The notes under the pieces are model-generated. The model did not search any database. It was not told the DNA's origin and worked only from the letters and a program-made list of their open reading frames with translations. Below, one piece after another: positions 32,991-42,510 of a stretch of 56,923 nucleotides of DNA. The stretch lies in assembly GCA_031081715.1 (NCBI GenBank), contig JAVHMA010000022.1, positions 1 to 56,923 of the forward strand. The letters run 5' to 3'. This DNA comes from Armatimonadota bacterium. GTDB lineage: Bacteria > Sysuimicrobiota > Sysuimicrobiia > Sysuimicrobiales > Humicultoraceae. Position 1 is the stretch's first letter; each line of letters begins with the position of its first letter. The position numbers were made by a program, and so were the translations under genes.

Positions 32991-34751
32991 CTACGCTCCT
33001 TCCGCCGCGGCCTTCGCGCCGAAGGCCTCCGGCAGCCGCGTCATCCACGCGTCGATGTACGCCTTGAACCGATCGTTGGGCACTTCCTTCATGCGGGCGA
33101 TCTCCTCGAGCTGCGGCAGGTTGAGGATCTCGTCCATGAGCATGCCGCGCCGGAGCGCCGCGGATGCCTCGTCGTAGAACGTCAGGATCGCCCGGAGCAT
33201 CCCGTACGCCTTCTCCAGCGAGCAGTACGCGTCCACCTCGGAGAACGACGACTGCTGGAGGAAGTCCTCGCGCAGCATCTTACCGGCCTCGATGATCAGC
33301 CGTTGATCGTCCTGGAGCGCGTCGGGACCCACGAGCTGCACGATCTCCTGGAGCTCCGCCTCGCGCTGCAACAACGCCGAGGCGCGGTCGCGCAGCACGG
33401 TAAAGTCCTCGGGCATGTTGTCCCGGTACCAGTCGCGGAACAACGGCATGTAGAGGCTATAGGACCGCAGCCAGTGAATCGCCGGGAAGTGGCGACGGTT
33501 CGCCAGGCCGGCGTCCAGGGACCAGAACGTGCCGGTGATGCGCAACGTTGCCTGCGTCACAGGTTCGGAGAGGTCGCCGCCCGGCGGCGAAACCGCGCCG
33601 ATGACCGTGACCGACCCGTTGCGCTCCGGCGCGCCCAGGCAGACGGCGCGGCCGGCGCGCTCGTAGAACGCGGCCAAGCGGCTCGACAGGTAGGGTGGGT
33701 AGCCCTCCTCGGCGGGCATCTCCTCCAGCCGGGAGGAGATCTCCCGCATCGCCTCGGCCCAGCGGCTCGTGGAGTCCGCCATCAGGGCGACCTTGTAGCC
33801 CTGGTCGCGCCAGTACTCGGCCATGGTGATGCCGGTGTAGACCGAGGCCTCGCGCGCGGCCACCGGCATGTTGGACGTGTTGGCGATGATGATCGTCCGC
33901 TCCATCAGCGGCCGGCCGCTGCGCGGGTCCTCCAGCTCCGGGAACTCGTCGAGCACGTGTGTCATCTCATTGCCGCGCTCGCCGCACCCCACGTAGATGA
34001 TCACGTCGGCGTTCGACCACTTGGCCAGCGTCTGCTGCATGACCGTCTTGCCCGATCCGAACGGGCCGGGGATGGCCGCCGCGCCGCCCATGGCCACGGG
34101 GAACAGCACGTCGATGATCCGCTGCCCGGAGATGAACGGCTCGCGCGGATCGAGCTTGCGCGCGACCGGCCGCGCGGTCCGCACCGGCCAGGTATGCGCC
34201 AGGCGCAGCTCGGTCCCGTCGGCGAGCCGCGCGATGACCTCCTCCACGGTGACCTCGCCGGCGCGGATCTCCGCGAGACGGCCGCCGCGGACGTCCGGGG
34301 GTACCATGATCCGGTGCTCGAACCCGAACTCGCGCACCACGCCGAGGGTGTCGCCAGGCCCGAGTGCGGCGCCCTGCTGCACGCGCGGCTCGAATGCCCA
34401 CCGCTTCTCGCGGTCGAGCGCACGGGCCGCGGCCCCGCGCGCGATGAAGTCGCCGGTCTGGCTCCGCACGCTCTGGAGCGGCCGCTGGATGCCGTCGTAG
34501 ATGCCGGTCAGCAGGCCGGGCCCGAGCTCGAGCGAGAGCGGCGCGCCGGTGCTGGTCGCGGGCTCACCCACCCGGAGTCCCGAGGTGTCCTCGTAGACCT
34601 GGATGAACGCATCGGGGCCGTCCAGGCGGATGATCTCGCCCAGCAGGCCCTCGCTCCCGACGCGGACCAGGTCGTACATGCGCGCGCCCGGGATGCCGCG
34701 CGCGATGACCGCCGGCCCCGCGATACGGATGATCGTGCCCTGGCTCGACAT
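32991..34751 (-). CDS. V/A-type ATPase catalytic subunit A
   Basis: A 586-residue catalytic subunit. The P-loop GPFGSGKT is at residues 229-236, followed by [20 protein letters not shown] with the catalytic glutamate. Residues about 115-185 form the extra 'bulge' domain that separates V/A-type A subunits from F-type beta. [15 protein letters not shown] and [13 protein letters not shown] are further nucleotide-site segments. It hydrolyses or makes ATP at the A/B interface; direction in vivo is not decidable from sequence, although bacterial Thermus-type enzymes are ATP synthases. Confidence 0.97.
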   Translation of the reverse strand: MSSQGTIIRIAGPAVIARGIPGARMYDLVRVGSEGLLGEIIRLDGPDAFIQVYEDTSGLRVGEPATSTGAPLSLELGPGLLTGIYDGIQRPLQSVRSQTGDFIARGAAARALDREKRWAFEPRVQQGAALGPGDTLGVVREFGFEHRIMVPPDVRGGRLAEIRAGEVTVEEVIARLADGTELRLAHTWPVRTARPVARKLDPREPFISGQRIIDVLFPVAMGGAAAIPGPFGSGKTVMQQTLAKWSNADVIIYVGCGERGNEMTHVLDEFPELEDPRSGRPLMERTIIIANTSNMPVAAREASVYTGITMAEYWRDQGYKVALMADSTSRWAEAMREISSRLEEMPAEEGYPPYLSSRLAAFYERAGRAVCLGAPERNGSVTVIGAVSPPGGDLSEPVTQATLRITGTFWSLDAGLANRRHFPAIHWLRSYSLYMPLFRDWYRDNMPEDFTVLRDRASALLQREAELQEIVQLVGPDALQDDQRLIIEAGKMLREDFLQQSSFSEVDAYCSLEKAYGMLRAILTFYDEASAALRRGMLMDEILNLPQLEEIARMKEVPNDRFKAYIDAWMTRLPEAFGAKAAAEGA

Positions 34752-34770
34752 GCCGGTCCCTCCGATGCCG

Positions 34771-35088
34771 CTACCGCAGCTTCACGTAGAACCCGATGTG
34801 CTCCTTGACCAGCCGGGCGACGTACGCCTCGCCGCTCTCGATCTCGGCCTGCGGCGCCGGGACCGGGACGATGATCGGGAGGTCGCGGCCGCGCAGCAGC
34901 CGGGCCCGCTCGTCCTCCGTGCCCTCGAGCAACCGCTCGTTGATGGCGATCAGGCCGTAGTCGAGCGAGACGAAGTGGCGCAGGTGCTCCAGCGCCTCCT
35001 GCGGGGTGGCGGCCTCGCGGACCTCCACGCCCGCCAGCCGGAAGCCTGTGGCGCTCTCGCTGTCCGTGACGACCGCCAGCCTATACAC
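34771..35088 (-). CDS. V/A-type ATPase subunit F
   Basis: A 105-residue Rossmann-like small subunit: [20 protein letters not shown] at the start, then [18 protein letters not shown] and [10 protein letters not shown]. Subunit F binds the shaft subunit D at the bottom of the head. Its start overlaps the end of subunit C by 8 bases and it is followed by 19 bases before subunit A. Size and motifs are normal. Confidence 0.92.
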   Translation of the reverse strand: MYRLAVVTDSESATGFRLAGVEVREAATPQEALEHLRHFVSLDYGLIAINERLLEGTEDERARLLRGRDLPIIVPVPAPQAEIESGEAYVARLVKEHIGFYVKLR

Positions 35089-36106
35089 GGACCATCTCCC
35101 GCCTGACCAGCTCGCGCGGCAGGCCGAGCAGCACCCCGCGCGCGATCAGCCGGAGGTTGGCGACCTCGGCCGACTTCATCGTCAGGTAGCCGGTCACGAT
35201 GTCCAACCCGAGCGGGTCGCCCCGCACGTACCGCTGGGCGAGCGTGGCCGCCATCGCCGCGTCCAGCGTCCGCTCGAACGCCACCAGGTCGCGGGGCAGC
35301 TCCTTCACGGGAAACCCCTGTGCCCGCAGCCGCGCCCACGCCCGCGCCTGGCGGCCCTCGTCGGAGAGGTCCAGGAAGAGTCGGTCGGTGACCAGCGCCC
35401 CGCCCGGGGTGAAGAACCGCAGCCGCTGTTCGTCGGGCAGGCCGGCAGGCGCGAGCTTGAGCGCCGTCTTGACGTTGGCGGCGTCGAGCTCGGCGGTGAG
35501 GATCTCGCGGAGCGCTCGGGCGCCAGCACCGCGCGCCTGGCGGAGCACGTACTCGGCGTACGCCCGCTCCAGGCTGAGCTCGATCGCCAGCGGGTCGTTC
35601 GTGCGCGCGTCCTCGGCGACGCCGGCGGCCAGCGCCGGCGCGAGCGGGTGGTTGACCACCTCCAGCGCGCCGGCGAGCGCGGTCATCGTGGGCGAGCCCG
35701 CCATTTCCCGGAGCACACCTTCCCCGAGCGTCCCGGCCGGAATCACCGCCTCGAGGGTTTCCCCGGCCGACCGGCCGGCGTGTCGGCCGCGGACGATCGC
35801 GCGCAGGTTCGCCAGGTCCCATCGCAGCAGCAGGATGGTGATGAGCCGGTGCGGCGGCCCGTCGGCGAACTCAAGGATGCGCCGCGTGGTGCGCTGGAGG
35901 TTACGCGCCAGCGCGTCATCCACCGCGCGCACGCCCTCGTACCGTGTCAGGGCCTCCTGGAGGTCGTGCCCGTAGGGCGTGGCGGCGAGGGCCTGGATGA
36001 GGGCCGGCAGCGAGGCGGCGGCGAGCAAATCCTCCAGCTGCGTCGGCGCGAGCAGGCGGCCGCGCATCGCGCGCACCCTGGCGTTGATGTACGGAAAGTC
36101 AGGCAC
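35081..36106 (-). CDS. V/A-type ATPase subunit C (rotor funnel)
   Basis: A 341-residue, all-helical protein (FPYINARVRAMRGRLLAPTQ at the start; RWDLANLRAIVRGRHAG, ALEVVNHPLAPALAAGV, DIVTGYLTMKSAEVANLRLI). It is the family that joins the central shaft to the c-ring (yeast subunit d, Thermus subunit C). It is located between E and F in the operon as expected. No unusual changes seen. Confidence 0.9.
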   Translation of the reverse strand: MPDFPYINARVRAMRGRLLAPTQLEDLLAAASLPALIQALAATPYGHDLQEALTRYEGVRAVDDALARNLQRTTRRILEFADGPPHRLITILLLRWDLANLRAIVRGRHAGRSAGETLEAVIPAGTLGEGVLREMAGSPTMTALAGALEVVNHPLAPALAAGVAEDARTNDPLAIELSLERAYAEYVLRQARGAGARALREILTAELDAANVKTALKLAPAGLPDEQRLRFFTPGGALVTDRLFLDLSDEGRQARAWARLRAQGFPVKELPRDLVAFERTLDAAMAATLAQRYVRGDPLGLDIVTGYLTMKSAEVANLRLIARGVLLGLPRELVRREMVRV

Positions 36107-36115
36107 CGCGGCCCT

Positions 36116-36697
36116 CTACTCCCACAGGATGCGCGCCACCTCCGCGGCCAGCATCGGGCGCGCCCGCTCCAGGCGTGAGGCCAGGGTGTTGGTCACGACG
36201 AACCGGCCGTCGGGGGTGGCGACCCGCGCGCCACCGCGCACGGCCGGGTCGGTGCGGACCGTGACCTCCGCCCGGCCGCGCACGACCGCCTCGGCGGCGG
36301 CCGCGTCGTCGGGGTTGACCGTGACCACCGCGGGGCCCCGGACCCCGCGCAGCCCCTCGTCGATGAAGGCCCGCAGCACATCGGGATAGCGCTGCGCGTC
36401 GCCCGCCACGCGGGCCAGCTCCTCCTCGGCCTGCGCGAACACCCGGGCGATCTCCTCTTCCTTCGCCTGGAGAATCAGGGATGCCGCGCGGAGCTGCGCG
36501 GTGCTCTGCGCCTTGACGAGCGCCGCACGGGTCTCCGCCTCGAGGCGCTCCCGCGCCGCCGCGAGGTAGGTCTCCGCCTCGCGCCGAGCGCGGTCGCGGA
36601 TCTCCTCCGCCTGCGCCCGCGCGTCGGCGAGCACCTGCTCACGCTCGGCCGCGGCCTCGCGCTCGAGCAGCGTAATGAGCTCGGAGGACGTCGCCAC
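36116..36697 (-). CDS. V/A-type ATPase subunit E (peripheral stalk)
   Basis: A 193-residue protein whose first 110 residues are a long, charged, Ala/Glu/Arg coiled coil (LLEREAAAEREQVLADARAQ and on), followed by a compact C-terminal domain (AFIDEGLRGVRGPAVVTVNP). E pairs with G to form the peripheral stalks that hold the head still against the membrane subunit I. It lies 7 bases downstream of the K subunit gene. Normal length. Confidence 0.9.
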   Translation of the reverse strand: MATSSELITLLEREAAAEREQVLADARAQAEEIRDRARREAETYLAAARERLEAETRAALVKAQSTAQLRAASLILQAKEEEIARVFAQAEEELARVAGDAQRYPDVLRAFIDEGLRGVRGPAVVTVNPDDAAAAEAVVRGRAEVTVRTDPAVRGGARVATPDGRFVVTNTLASRLERARPMLAAEVARILWE

Positions 36698-36704
36698 CGC
36701 AGCC

Positions 36705-37034
36705 TCAGATCTTGCCGAGGATGAAGAACGCCACCAGGAAGCCGAAGATGATCATCGTCTCGGGCAGGACCAGGAAAATGAGCATCTGGCCACCGATCTC
36801 CGGCCGCTCCGCCATCGCTCCTGCGGCGGCCGCGCCGATGCGCGACATCGCCCACGCGGTGCCCACCGCACCGAACGCTACCGCGAGCGCGGCCGCCAGG
36901 CCGAGCAGGCCGTGCGCCATGGTAATCGTCCGGGCACCCTCGGGCGCCGCCTCCGCGGCGCACGCCGCCGACGCGCCGAGCAGCACCAGGGTCGCCACCG
37001 CGACCACGGATGAGAGCTTCTTCAACCTAGTCAC
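36705..37034 (-). CDS. V/A-type ATPase subunit K (membrane rotor ring), with signal peptide
   Basis: A 109-residue protein: an N-terminal signal peptide (LSSVVAVATLVLLGASAACA, cleavage before AEAAPEG) followed by only two transmembrane helices, the second carrying the ion-binding glutamate Glu92 in FLVLPETMIIFGFLV. The two-helix form with a cleavable leader matches Thermus rather than the four-helix Enterococcus/eukaryotic proteolipid. The Thermus-like LPET context suggests proton rather than sodium coupling, but that is inference. It overlaps the subunit I gene end by 8 bases. Confidence 0.92.
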   Translation of the reverse strand: MTRLKKLSSVVAVATLVLLGASAACAAEAAPEGARTITMAHGLLGLAAALAVAFGAVGTAWAMSRIGAAAAGAMAERPEIGGQMLIFLVLPETMIIFGFLVAFFILGKI

Positions 37035-38976
37035 CTCCTGTTTTCTGGAGCGGGCGGTACGAGTTGCCTGTTTCGTCGTGGTACTTCATCTTCGTTAGGA
37101 ACTCCACCCAGTTGAGACGGGCGGGCTGAATGAGGTGGCCCGGCAACGTGAACAGGAAGAAGATCATCTGTATCAGGATGCCGGCGATGATGCCGACCCA
37201 AACCGGCCCCAGCCGCCCTCCGAGTTCGTTCGACACGTTCGCGAGCACCGCCGCGGCCAGGCCGACCCCGAACAACCGCGCGTAGGACAGGACGTTCCCC
37301 ATGCCGGAGATCGCCTCGAGCAGCCACATGGCCGCGAAGCGGTCCAGGGCGAAACCGGCCAGGAAGAACACGAAGAACGCGATCAGGAGCACCAGCCCGG
37401 GGGCGAAGAAGGTCCGTGGCAGCTCGTTGCCCATCGCGCCGAGCAGGACGACCAAGCCGACCACGCCGCAGATGAGGGCGAGGGATTCGAGCACGCCCAC
37501 CGTGTGCCGGTGCCGCAGGGCGATGAGGAGATGCAGGATGTTGCCCAACGTCACCTGGACGACACCCAGCGCGACCGCGAACTTGAAGAACGCGGTGGCG
37601 AGCTCGATGCGGTGGAAGATGGGATGCCACCCCGTGGCGTGCTCCACCAGATCGCCGAAGATCTCGAGGTAGAGCACCCCGAAGAGCATCGTCCACACCG
37701 CCATCACCCGGATGATCCACGAGACGTCCGCCAGGACCGGCGGCGTCATGCGCAGACGGACTACCGGCACGATCCACGCCGCACCCCCGCGCGCCTTGTT
37801 GCGCAAGAACCACCCGACAGAGAACAGGATCGCCCCGTACGCCACGTCGCCGATGACGATCCCGACGAACAGCGGGAAGAACAGCGCCAGGGCGAGCGTG
37901 GGGTCGAGCGACCCATAACGCGGCGGCTTGAACAGCCCAAGCAGCCGCTGGAAAGGCTTGATCGCGGGCGGGTTGTCCAGCAGCACCGGCACCTCGGCCG
38001 CGCGGTGCGGATCGGCTGGCGCCTCCTCCACCACGACATCGCCGCCGAAGCGCGCGCGCAGCGCCGCGCGCAGGTCGCCGACCTGGGCCGTCGGCGTCCA
38101 GCCGTGCAGGATGAAGACGTAGTGGGACGCGCCGAGCTGGGCCGCCGCGTGGAGCTGCGCGAGCCGGTCGGCGACCAGCGCCCGCAGCCCATCGATCACC
38201 GGGCGGTGGCGGCGCGCGGCCTCGGCGAGCGCGGCCTCGGCCTCGGCCCGCTCGCCCGGGAGCGCGGCGCGGCGTTGCTCCATCAGCCTGATCGCCTCGG
38301 CCGGACCGCCCTCGGCGTACCGCGCGGGCAGCCGCAGCTCGGCGATGCCGGCCCGGGAGAGGAACCCGCGTACCGCGTCTGCGTCCCGCTTGAGGAACGC
38401 GACGACGACCCCGATCTTGCCCTCGTCGATCGCCCGGCTGACGACCTCGACGCGGCCGTCGGTCAGCTCGCGGAGCTGGTTGTGCACCGCGGCCACGACG
38501 GTCAGGTCGCGGCCGCGCAGGATGAAGCCCACGCTCTCGAGCGCGCGGCTGCCCGCCAGGGCGTCCATCAGCGGGGCGAGGGCGCGGACCGCGCCCTCGT
38601 ACGTGCGGATGAGCTCAAACTCCTCGTCCAGCTCCAGCCGGCGGCGGCTCAGCCCGTGGACCTCGGCCTCCACCGCGGCCACGGCGGCTTCCACCGCGTC
38701 CAGGTCGTCGGCGGCCGGCAGCGCCGGGACCGCGGCGGCGGGCTCCCCGCCCGAGGGCGGGAGCAGCCCGGCCAGGCCATCGAGGCGCGCGTGCAGCGCC
38801 TCCAGCCGCGCCTGCTCCGCGCGCGCATGGTCATCGAGGGCCAGGGCGCGGATGGCGTCGTCGTCGGTCTCGATACGGTCGATGTGCACCGCACCCACGC
38901 GCTGCACCTCGTCGATGACCCCGTTGAGCAGCCGCCTGGGGCCGACGATCAGCAGGCGGGACATCTCAACGATCAT
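37027..38976 (-). CDS. V/A-type ATPase subunit I (membrane stator)
   Basis: A 649-residue protein. Residues 1-330 are a soluble, helical/coiled arm (MSRLLIVGPRRLLNGVIDEV at the start), and residues about 350-640 hold seven or eight membrane helices (ALALFFPLFVGIVIGDVAYG, MAVWTMLFGVLYLEIFGD, ISGMGNVLSYARLFGVGLAA). The arginine in LSYARLFGVG lies in the helix facing the K-ring glutamate and is needed for ion passage. It is the largest ATPase gene, between G and K as in Thermus. Confidence 0.95.
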   Translation of the reverse strand: MIVEMSRLLIVGPRRLLNGVIDEVQRVGAVHIDRIETDDDAIRALALDDHARAEQARLEALHARLDGLAGLLPPSGGEPAAAVPALPAADDLDAVEAAVAAVEAEVHGLSRRRLELDEEFELIRTYEGAVRALAPLMDALAGSRALESVGFILRGRDLTVVAAVHNQLRELTDGRVEVVSRAIDEGKIGVVVAFLKRDADAVRGFLSRAGIAELRLPARYAEGGPAEAIRLMEQRRAALPGERAEAEAALAEAARRHRPVIDGLRALVADRLAQLHAAAQLGASHYVFILHGWTPTAQVGDLRAALRARFGGDVVVEEAPADPHRAAEVPVLLDNPPAIKPFQRLLGLFKPPRYGSLDPTLALALFFPLFVGIVIGDVAYGAILFSVGWFLRNKARGGAAWIVPVVRLRMTPPVLADVSWIIRVMAVWTMLFGVLYLEIFGDLVEHATGWHPIFHRIELATAFFKFAVALGVVQVTLGNILHLLIALRHRHTVGVLESLALICGVVGLVVLLGAMGNELPRTFFAPGLVLLIAFFVFFLAGFALDRFAAMWLLEAISGMGNVLSYARLFGVGLAAAVLANVSNELGGRLGPVWVGIIAGILIQMIFFLFTLPGHLIQPARLNWVEFLTKMKYHDETGNSYRPLQKTGGD

Positions 38977-38997
38977 CCGCTCAGCCTCCGCGCACGC

Positions 38998-39354
38998 TCA
39001 ACCGCCAACGACGCGCTCGACGACCGCGCGGACCGCGGCCGCCGTGCGGCCCGCGGCCTGGCGCCGCAGCGCCTCGACCTCCGCGGTCGCCTTCGCTTCG
39101 GCGTCCTGCTGGACGCGCGCGGCTTCGGCCGCGGCGCGTTCGCCGTACTCGGCGGACAGCGCGGCGGCCCGCTCACGGGCCTCGCGGAGCATCCGCTCGG
39201 CGTCCACGCGGGCCTGGGCGATGAGCGCCTCGGCCTCGCGCCGCGCCGCGCCGACCTGGGCCTGGAGTTCACGTTCCTTCTGAGCGATGAGGTGCAGGAG
39301 ATTGTCGTGACTGTGGCGGTCGCCCCCGTGCCCTGCTGGCTTCTGCGCCCCCAT
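38998..39354 (-). CDS. V/A-type ATPase subunit G/H (peripheral stalk)
   Basis: A 118-residue, almost entirely coiled-coil protein (LIAQKERELQAQVGAARREA, then ERMLREARERAAALSAEYGE and on). It is the short partner of subunit E in the peripheral stalk. The ATG at 39354 is preceded at 9 bases by AAGGGGA; the frame is open to 39456, but the extra 34 residues would cover the hairpin and promoter region and are not family-like. It is the first gene of the ATPase operon. The His/Gly-rich N-terminus (KPAGHGGDRHSH) is unusual. Confidence 0.8.
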   Translation of the reverse strand: MGAQKPAGHGGDRHSHDNLLHLIAQKERELQAQVGAARREAEALIAQARVDAERMLREARERAAALSAEYGERAAAEAARVQQDAEAKATAEVEALRRQAAGRTAAAVRAVVERVVGG

Positions 39355-39389
39355 TTGTGACGGTCCCCTTGGGAAAGCCTCACACGAAA

Positions 39390-39413
39390 CCCCCAGGACA
39401 GGCGCCCTGGGGG
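39390..39413 (-). terminator. Leader hairpin: nuo terminator or ATPase-operon attenuator
   Basis: On the minus strand CCCCCAGG and CCTGGGGG form a perfect 8-bp stem around an 8-base loop (GCGCCTGT), followed by TTTCGTG. It is about 110 bases past the nuoN stop and could terminate nuo transcription. However, it lies downstream of the ATPase promoter candidate, inside the ATPase leader, so it may also attenuate that operon. The GCCCCCA of its first arm could instead pair with TGGGGGC spanning the subunit G start codon. Confidence 0.5.
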
Positions 39414-39427
39414 CCCACTGCAGGTCG

Positions 39428-39456
39428 AGGATAGCAGAGGGTCCCCTGACCGTCAA
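39428..39456 (-). promoter_or_regulatory. Promoter of the V/A-ATPase operon
   Basis: On the minus strand TTGACG (complement of 39451-39456) and TATCCT (complement of 39428-39433) are separated by 17 bases. Transcription would begin near 39421, leaving a leader of about 67 bases that includes the hairpin at 39390-39413. The ATPase genes can therefore be expressed independently of nuo. Confidence 0.55.
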
Positions 39457-39524
39457 GGCAAGGCGGATGCGGTGCGGCGCGGGTTTCCACGCACGGACGG
39501 GGCGCCGCGCACGGGCGCGGGCGC

Positions 39525-40964
39525 CTAGAACCGAAGCAGCAGCGACGCCGCGGACACCAGGGTGACGAACGGCTGGGGAAACAGGCCGGCGGCGAGCGTG
39601 CCCAAGCCGGTGATGCCGAGCGCGAGCTGCAGCGCTGCGGGCTGGCCCACCGGCCCCGCGGAGGCCGGTGGCATCAGGAACATCGCCCGGATGACCCCCA
39701 CGTAGTAGTACAGCGCGATCACACTGTTGACCACACCGATTGCCGCCAGCCAGATGAGCCCGTTCTGGACCGCCGCCCCGAAGATGTAGAACTTCCCGAC
39801 GAACCCCGCCGTCGGCGGGATGCCGGTGAGCGAGAGCATGAACAGCGCCATCAGCCAGGCCAGCGCGGGGGCGCGCTCGCCCAGCCCGGCATAGGCCGGA
39901 ATGTCGTCGGTGCCCAGGCGCTGGCCCACCGTCACCGCGACGAAGAACGCGCCCAGATTGGTGAACGCGTACGCCAGGATGTAGTACAGCAGCCCCTGGG
40001 CGAACTCACCGGCGTAGGCGGCCACGCCCATGAGCAGGAAGCCGGCGTGCGAGATGCTGGAGTAGGCCAGCATGCGCTTGATGTTGCGCTGCGGCAGCGC
40101 CAGCAGGTTCCCGACCGTCATGGTGACCGCGGACAGTCCCGCGATCAGCGTGATCCAGTCCACCGGCGCCGAGGCGAACGCCACGGCCAGCAGCCGCAGG
40201 AGCACCGCGAAGCCGGCGGCCTTGGAGGCGACCGACAGGAACGCCGCGACCGGGGTGGGCGCGCCCTCGTAAACATCGGGGGTCCACTGGTGGAAGGGGA
40301 CCATCGAGACCTTGAACCCGATGCCGGCCAGGGCCATCACCAGCGCCACCACCACCGCCGGCCGGGGTGCGCCGCTGAGCGCGGAGGCGATCGCGTAGAG
40401 GCTCGTCTGCCCGGTGAGGCCGTAGAGGATCGAGAAGCCATAGATCATCACCGCCGAGGCCCCGGCGCCGAACAGGAAGTACTTGAGCCCGGCCTCGTTG
40501 CCCCGGCGGTCCGCCTTGAAGTACCCCGCCATGACGTACGAGCACAGGCTCACGAACTCGATCGACAGCACGACCATGATCAGGTCGGCGCTCCCGGCCA
40601 TCAGGCTGAGGCCCAGCGCGGTGAAGGTGAGCAGGATGTACATCTCGCCTTCGAACTGCGTCTGCCCCCGCAGCACGTCCATCGCCGAAAGGATCACCAG
40701 CACCGTGGACGCGACCGCGACGATCTTGAAGAAGATGGCGAACCCGTCCACGACGTAGGTGCCGAAGAAGACCGTCCGCGGCGTGACCCCGACCAGGCCC
40801 AGGATGGGCACCAGGCCGAGGGTGAGTCCCGCCGCCGCCGCCCAGCCCACGATCGCCTTGCGGCCGCTGGGGACGAACAGGTCCAGCACGAGCAGCAGCA
40901 GGCCGAGCCCCGCGAGCCAGATCTCGGGGCTGACGGCCCAGAGGTCCTCAATCGGCAGCGGCAT
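39525..40964 (-). CDS. nuoN: NADH-quinone oxidoreductase subunit N
   Basis: A 479-residue Mrp-antiporter-like membrane subunit with about 14 helices, a proton channel of complex I. Conserved segments include SIEFVSLCSYVMAGYFK (with the key Glu), MALAGIGFKVSMVPFHQWTP (Lys in the channel) and the discontinuous helix QRNIKRMLAYSSISHAGFLL. It is the last nuo gene; its stop is followed by the ATPase promoter region. Length is normal. Confidence 0.96.
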   Translation of the reverse strand: MPLPIEDLWAVSPEIWLAGLGLLLLVLDLFVPSGRKAIVGWAAAAGLTLGLVPILGLVGVTPRTVFFGTYVVDGFAIFFKIVAVASTVLVILSAMDVLRGQTQFEGEMYILLTFTALGLSLMAGSADLIMVVLSIEFVSLCSYVMAGYFKADRRGNEAGLKYFLFGAGASAVMIYGFSILYGLTGQTSLYAIASALSGAPRPAVVVALVMALAGIGFKVSMVPFHQWTPDVYEGAPTPVAAFLSVASKAAGFAVLLRLLAVAFASAPVDWITLIAGLSAVTMTVGNLLALPQRNIKRMLAYSSISHAGFLLMGVAAYAGEFAQGLLYYILAYAFTNLGAFFVAVTVGQRLGTDDIPAYAGLGERAPALAWLMALFMLSLTGIPPTAGFVGKFYIFGAAVQNGLIWLAAIGVVNSVIALYYYVGVIRAMFLMPPASAGPVGQPAALQLALGITGLGTLAAGLFPQPFVTLVSAASLLLRF

Positions 40965-40973
40965 CGGTGGCGC

Positions 40974-42482
40974 CTACCGCAGGACCGTGACCAGGCTGGC
41001 CATGGCGGCGTTGATGACCTCGAGCAGCGGCCGCGGGTAGACACCGAAGACGAGCATGATGGCCGCGAGCGGCACGAGCGAGACCGCTTCGCGGCCGTCC
41101 AGGTCGGGCAGCGCGGCCCACCGTGGGTTCTTCGGGCCGAGGAAGATGCGCTGGATGGTCCACAGGAACATGGCCGCGGAGAACACGACCCCGGTCACCG
41201 CGATCACCGTGAGCTCGGGGAAGATCCCGAACGACCCGACGAAGATCAAAAACTCCGCCACGAACCCCATGAGCCCGGGCAGGCCCAGCGAGGCCAGCAT
41301 CGCCATCATGGTGATCCCGCTGTACCTCGGGAGCACCGCGCCGAGCCCGCCGAAGTCGTCCACGCCCCGCGTGTGCGCCCGGTAGTCGTAGATGACACCC
41401 ACGATGAGGAACAGCGCGCCCGTGATGATGCCGTGCGCCACCATCTCGAAGACCGCGCCGTTCAGCGCCAGGGTGGCCGCGCCGGCCCGCTCCGGGGCAC
41501 CCACCGCGCCAGCGGCTGCGGCCACGCCCAGCATCACGTAACCCATGTGGTTCACGCTGGAGTAGGCGACCAGCTTCTTGAGGTCGGGCTGGGCCATCGC
41601 GACAAGGGCGCCGTAGACCACGCCGATGACCGCCAGGATCGCCACGACGGGCGCGTACTCCCGGAACGTCTCGGGGAGCATCGGGAGGCTGATCCGCACG
41701 AACCCGTAGGTGCCCAGCTTCAGCAGCACCCCGGCCAGGATGACGCTGCCCGCGGTGGGGGCCTCGACGTGCGCGTCGGGGAGCCAGGTGTGGAACGGCC
41801 ACATCGGCACCTTGATCGCGAACGCCAGGAAGAACCCCCAGAACGCCAGCGACGCCAACAACGGCGCGCGCGCCAGCGGCTGCTGCCCGATCAACTCCAG
41901 GATGCCGAACGTCCGCGGCTCCGCGTTGAAGTAGAGCAGCAAGATGGCCAGCAACATCGCGAGCGAGCCCACCAGGGTATAGAGGAAGAACTTGATGGCC
42001 GCGTACTCCTTGCGCGGGCCGCCCCAGATGCCGATCAGGAAGTACATCGGGACGATCGACACTTCCCAGAACACGAAGAACAGGAAGAAGTCCAGGGCGG
42101 CGAACACGCCGACCATCGCGGTCTCGAGCAGGAGGAAGAGGAACAGGTACTCCTTGACGCGCACGTCCACGCGCCAGGAGTAGACGATCGAGAGCACCGT
42201 GAGGAGCGTGGTCAGGATGACCAGCGGCAGGCTCAGCCCGTCGATGCCGACGTGGTAGTGGACACCGATCGCCGGGATCCAGGCGTAGCGCTCCTGGAGC
42301 TGCATCTCCGCGCCGCCGACCTGGAAGGGCCCCAGCAGCCACAGGGAGACCAGGAACGCGAGCGCCGCGGTCGCCAGCGCGACCTGCCGCATCAGGCGCT
42401 CCTGGCCCTTGGGGATCAGCAGGACGATCAACCCGCCCACCAGCGGCAGGAAGATCGTGATGCTCAACAGGTACCGGTCCAT
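40974..42482 (-). CDS. nuoM: NADH-quinone oxidoreductase subunit M
   Basis: A 502-residue antiporter-like subunit. Typical pieces are HVGIDGLSLPLVILTTLLT, FVFWEVSIVPMYFLIGIWGG (Glu of the channel), AFAIKVPMWPFHTWLPDAHV (Lys) and QPDLKKLVAYSSVNHMGYVM. The ATG at 42482 is chosen; the frame runs open a further 33 codons but that part is a shadow of nuoL. It starts 28 bases after nuoL ends. Confidence 0.96.
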   Translation of the reverse strand: MDRYLLSITIFLPLVGGLIVLLIPKGQERLMRQVALATAALAFLVSLWLLGPFQVGGAEMQLQERYAWIPAIGVHYHVGIDGLSLPLVILTTLLTVLSIVYSWRVDVRVKEYLFLFLLLETAMVGVFAALDFFLFFVFWEVSIVPMYFLIGIWGGPRKEYAAIKFFLYTLVGSLAMLLAILLLYFNAEPRTFGILELIGQQPLARAPLLASLAFWGFFLAFAIKVPMWPFHTWLPDAHVEAPTAGSVILAGVLLKLGTYGFVRISLPMLPETFREYAPVVAILAVIGVVYGALVAMAQPDLKKLVAYSSVNHMGYVMLGVAAAAGAVGAPERAGAATLALNGAVFEMVAHGIITGALFLIVGVIYDYRAHTRGVDDFGGLGAVLPRYSGITMMAMLASLGLPGLMGFVAEFLIFVGSFGIFPELTVIAVTGVVFSAAMFLWTIQRIFLGPKNPRWAALPDLDGREAVSLVPLAAIMLVFGVYPRPLLEVINAAMASLVTVLR

Positions 42483-42510
42483 CCGCCTCCCGTCCCCCTC
42501 CGCCCGGCCG

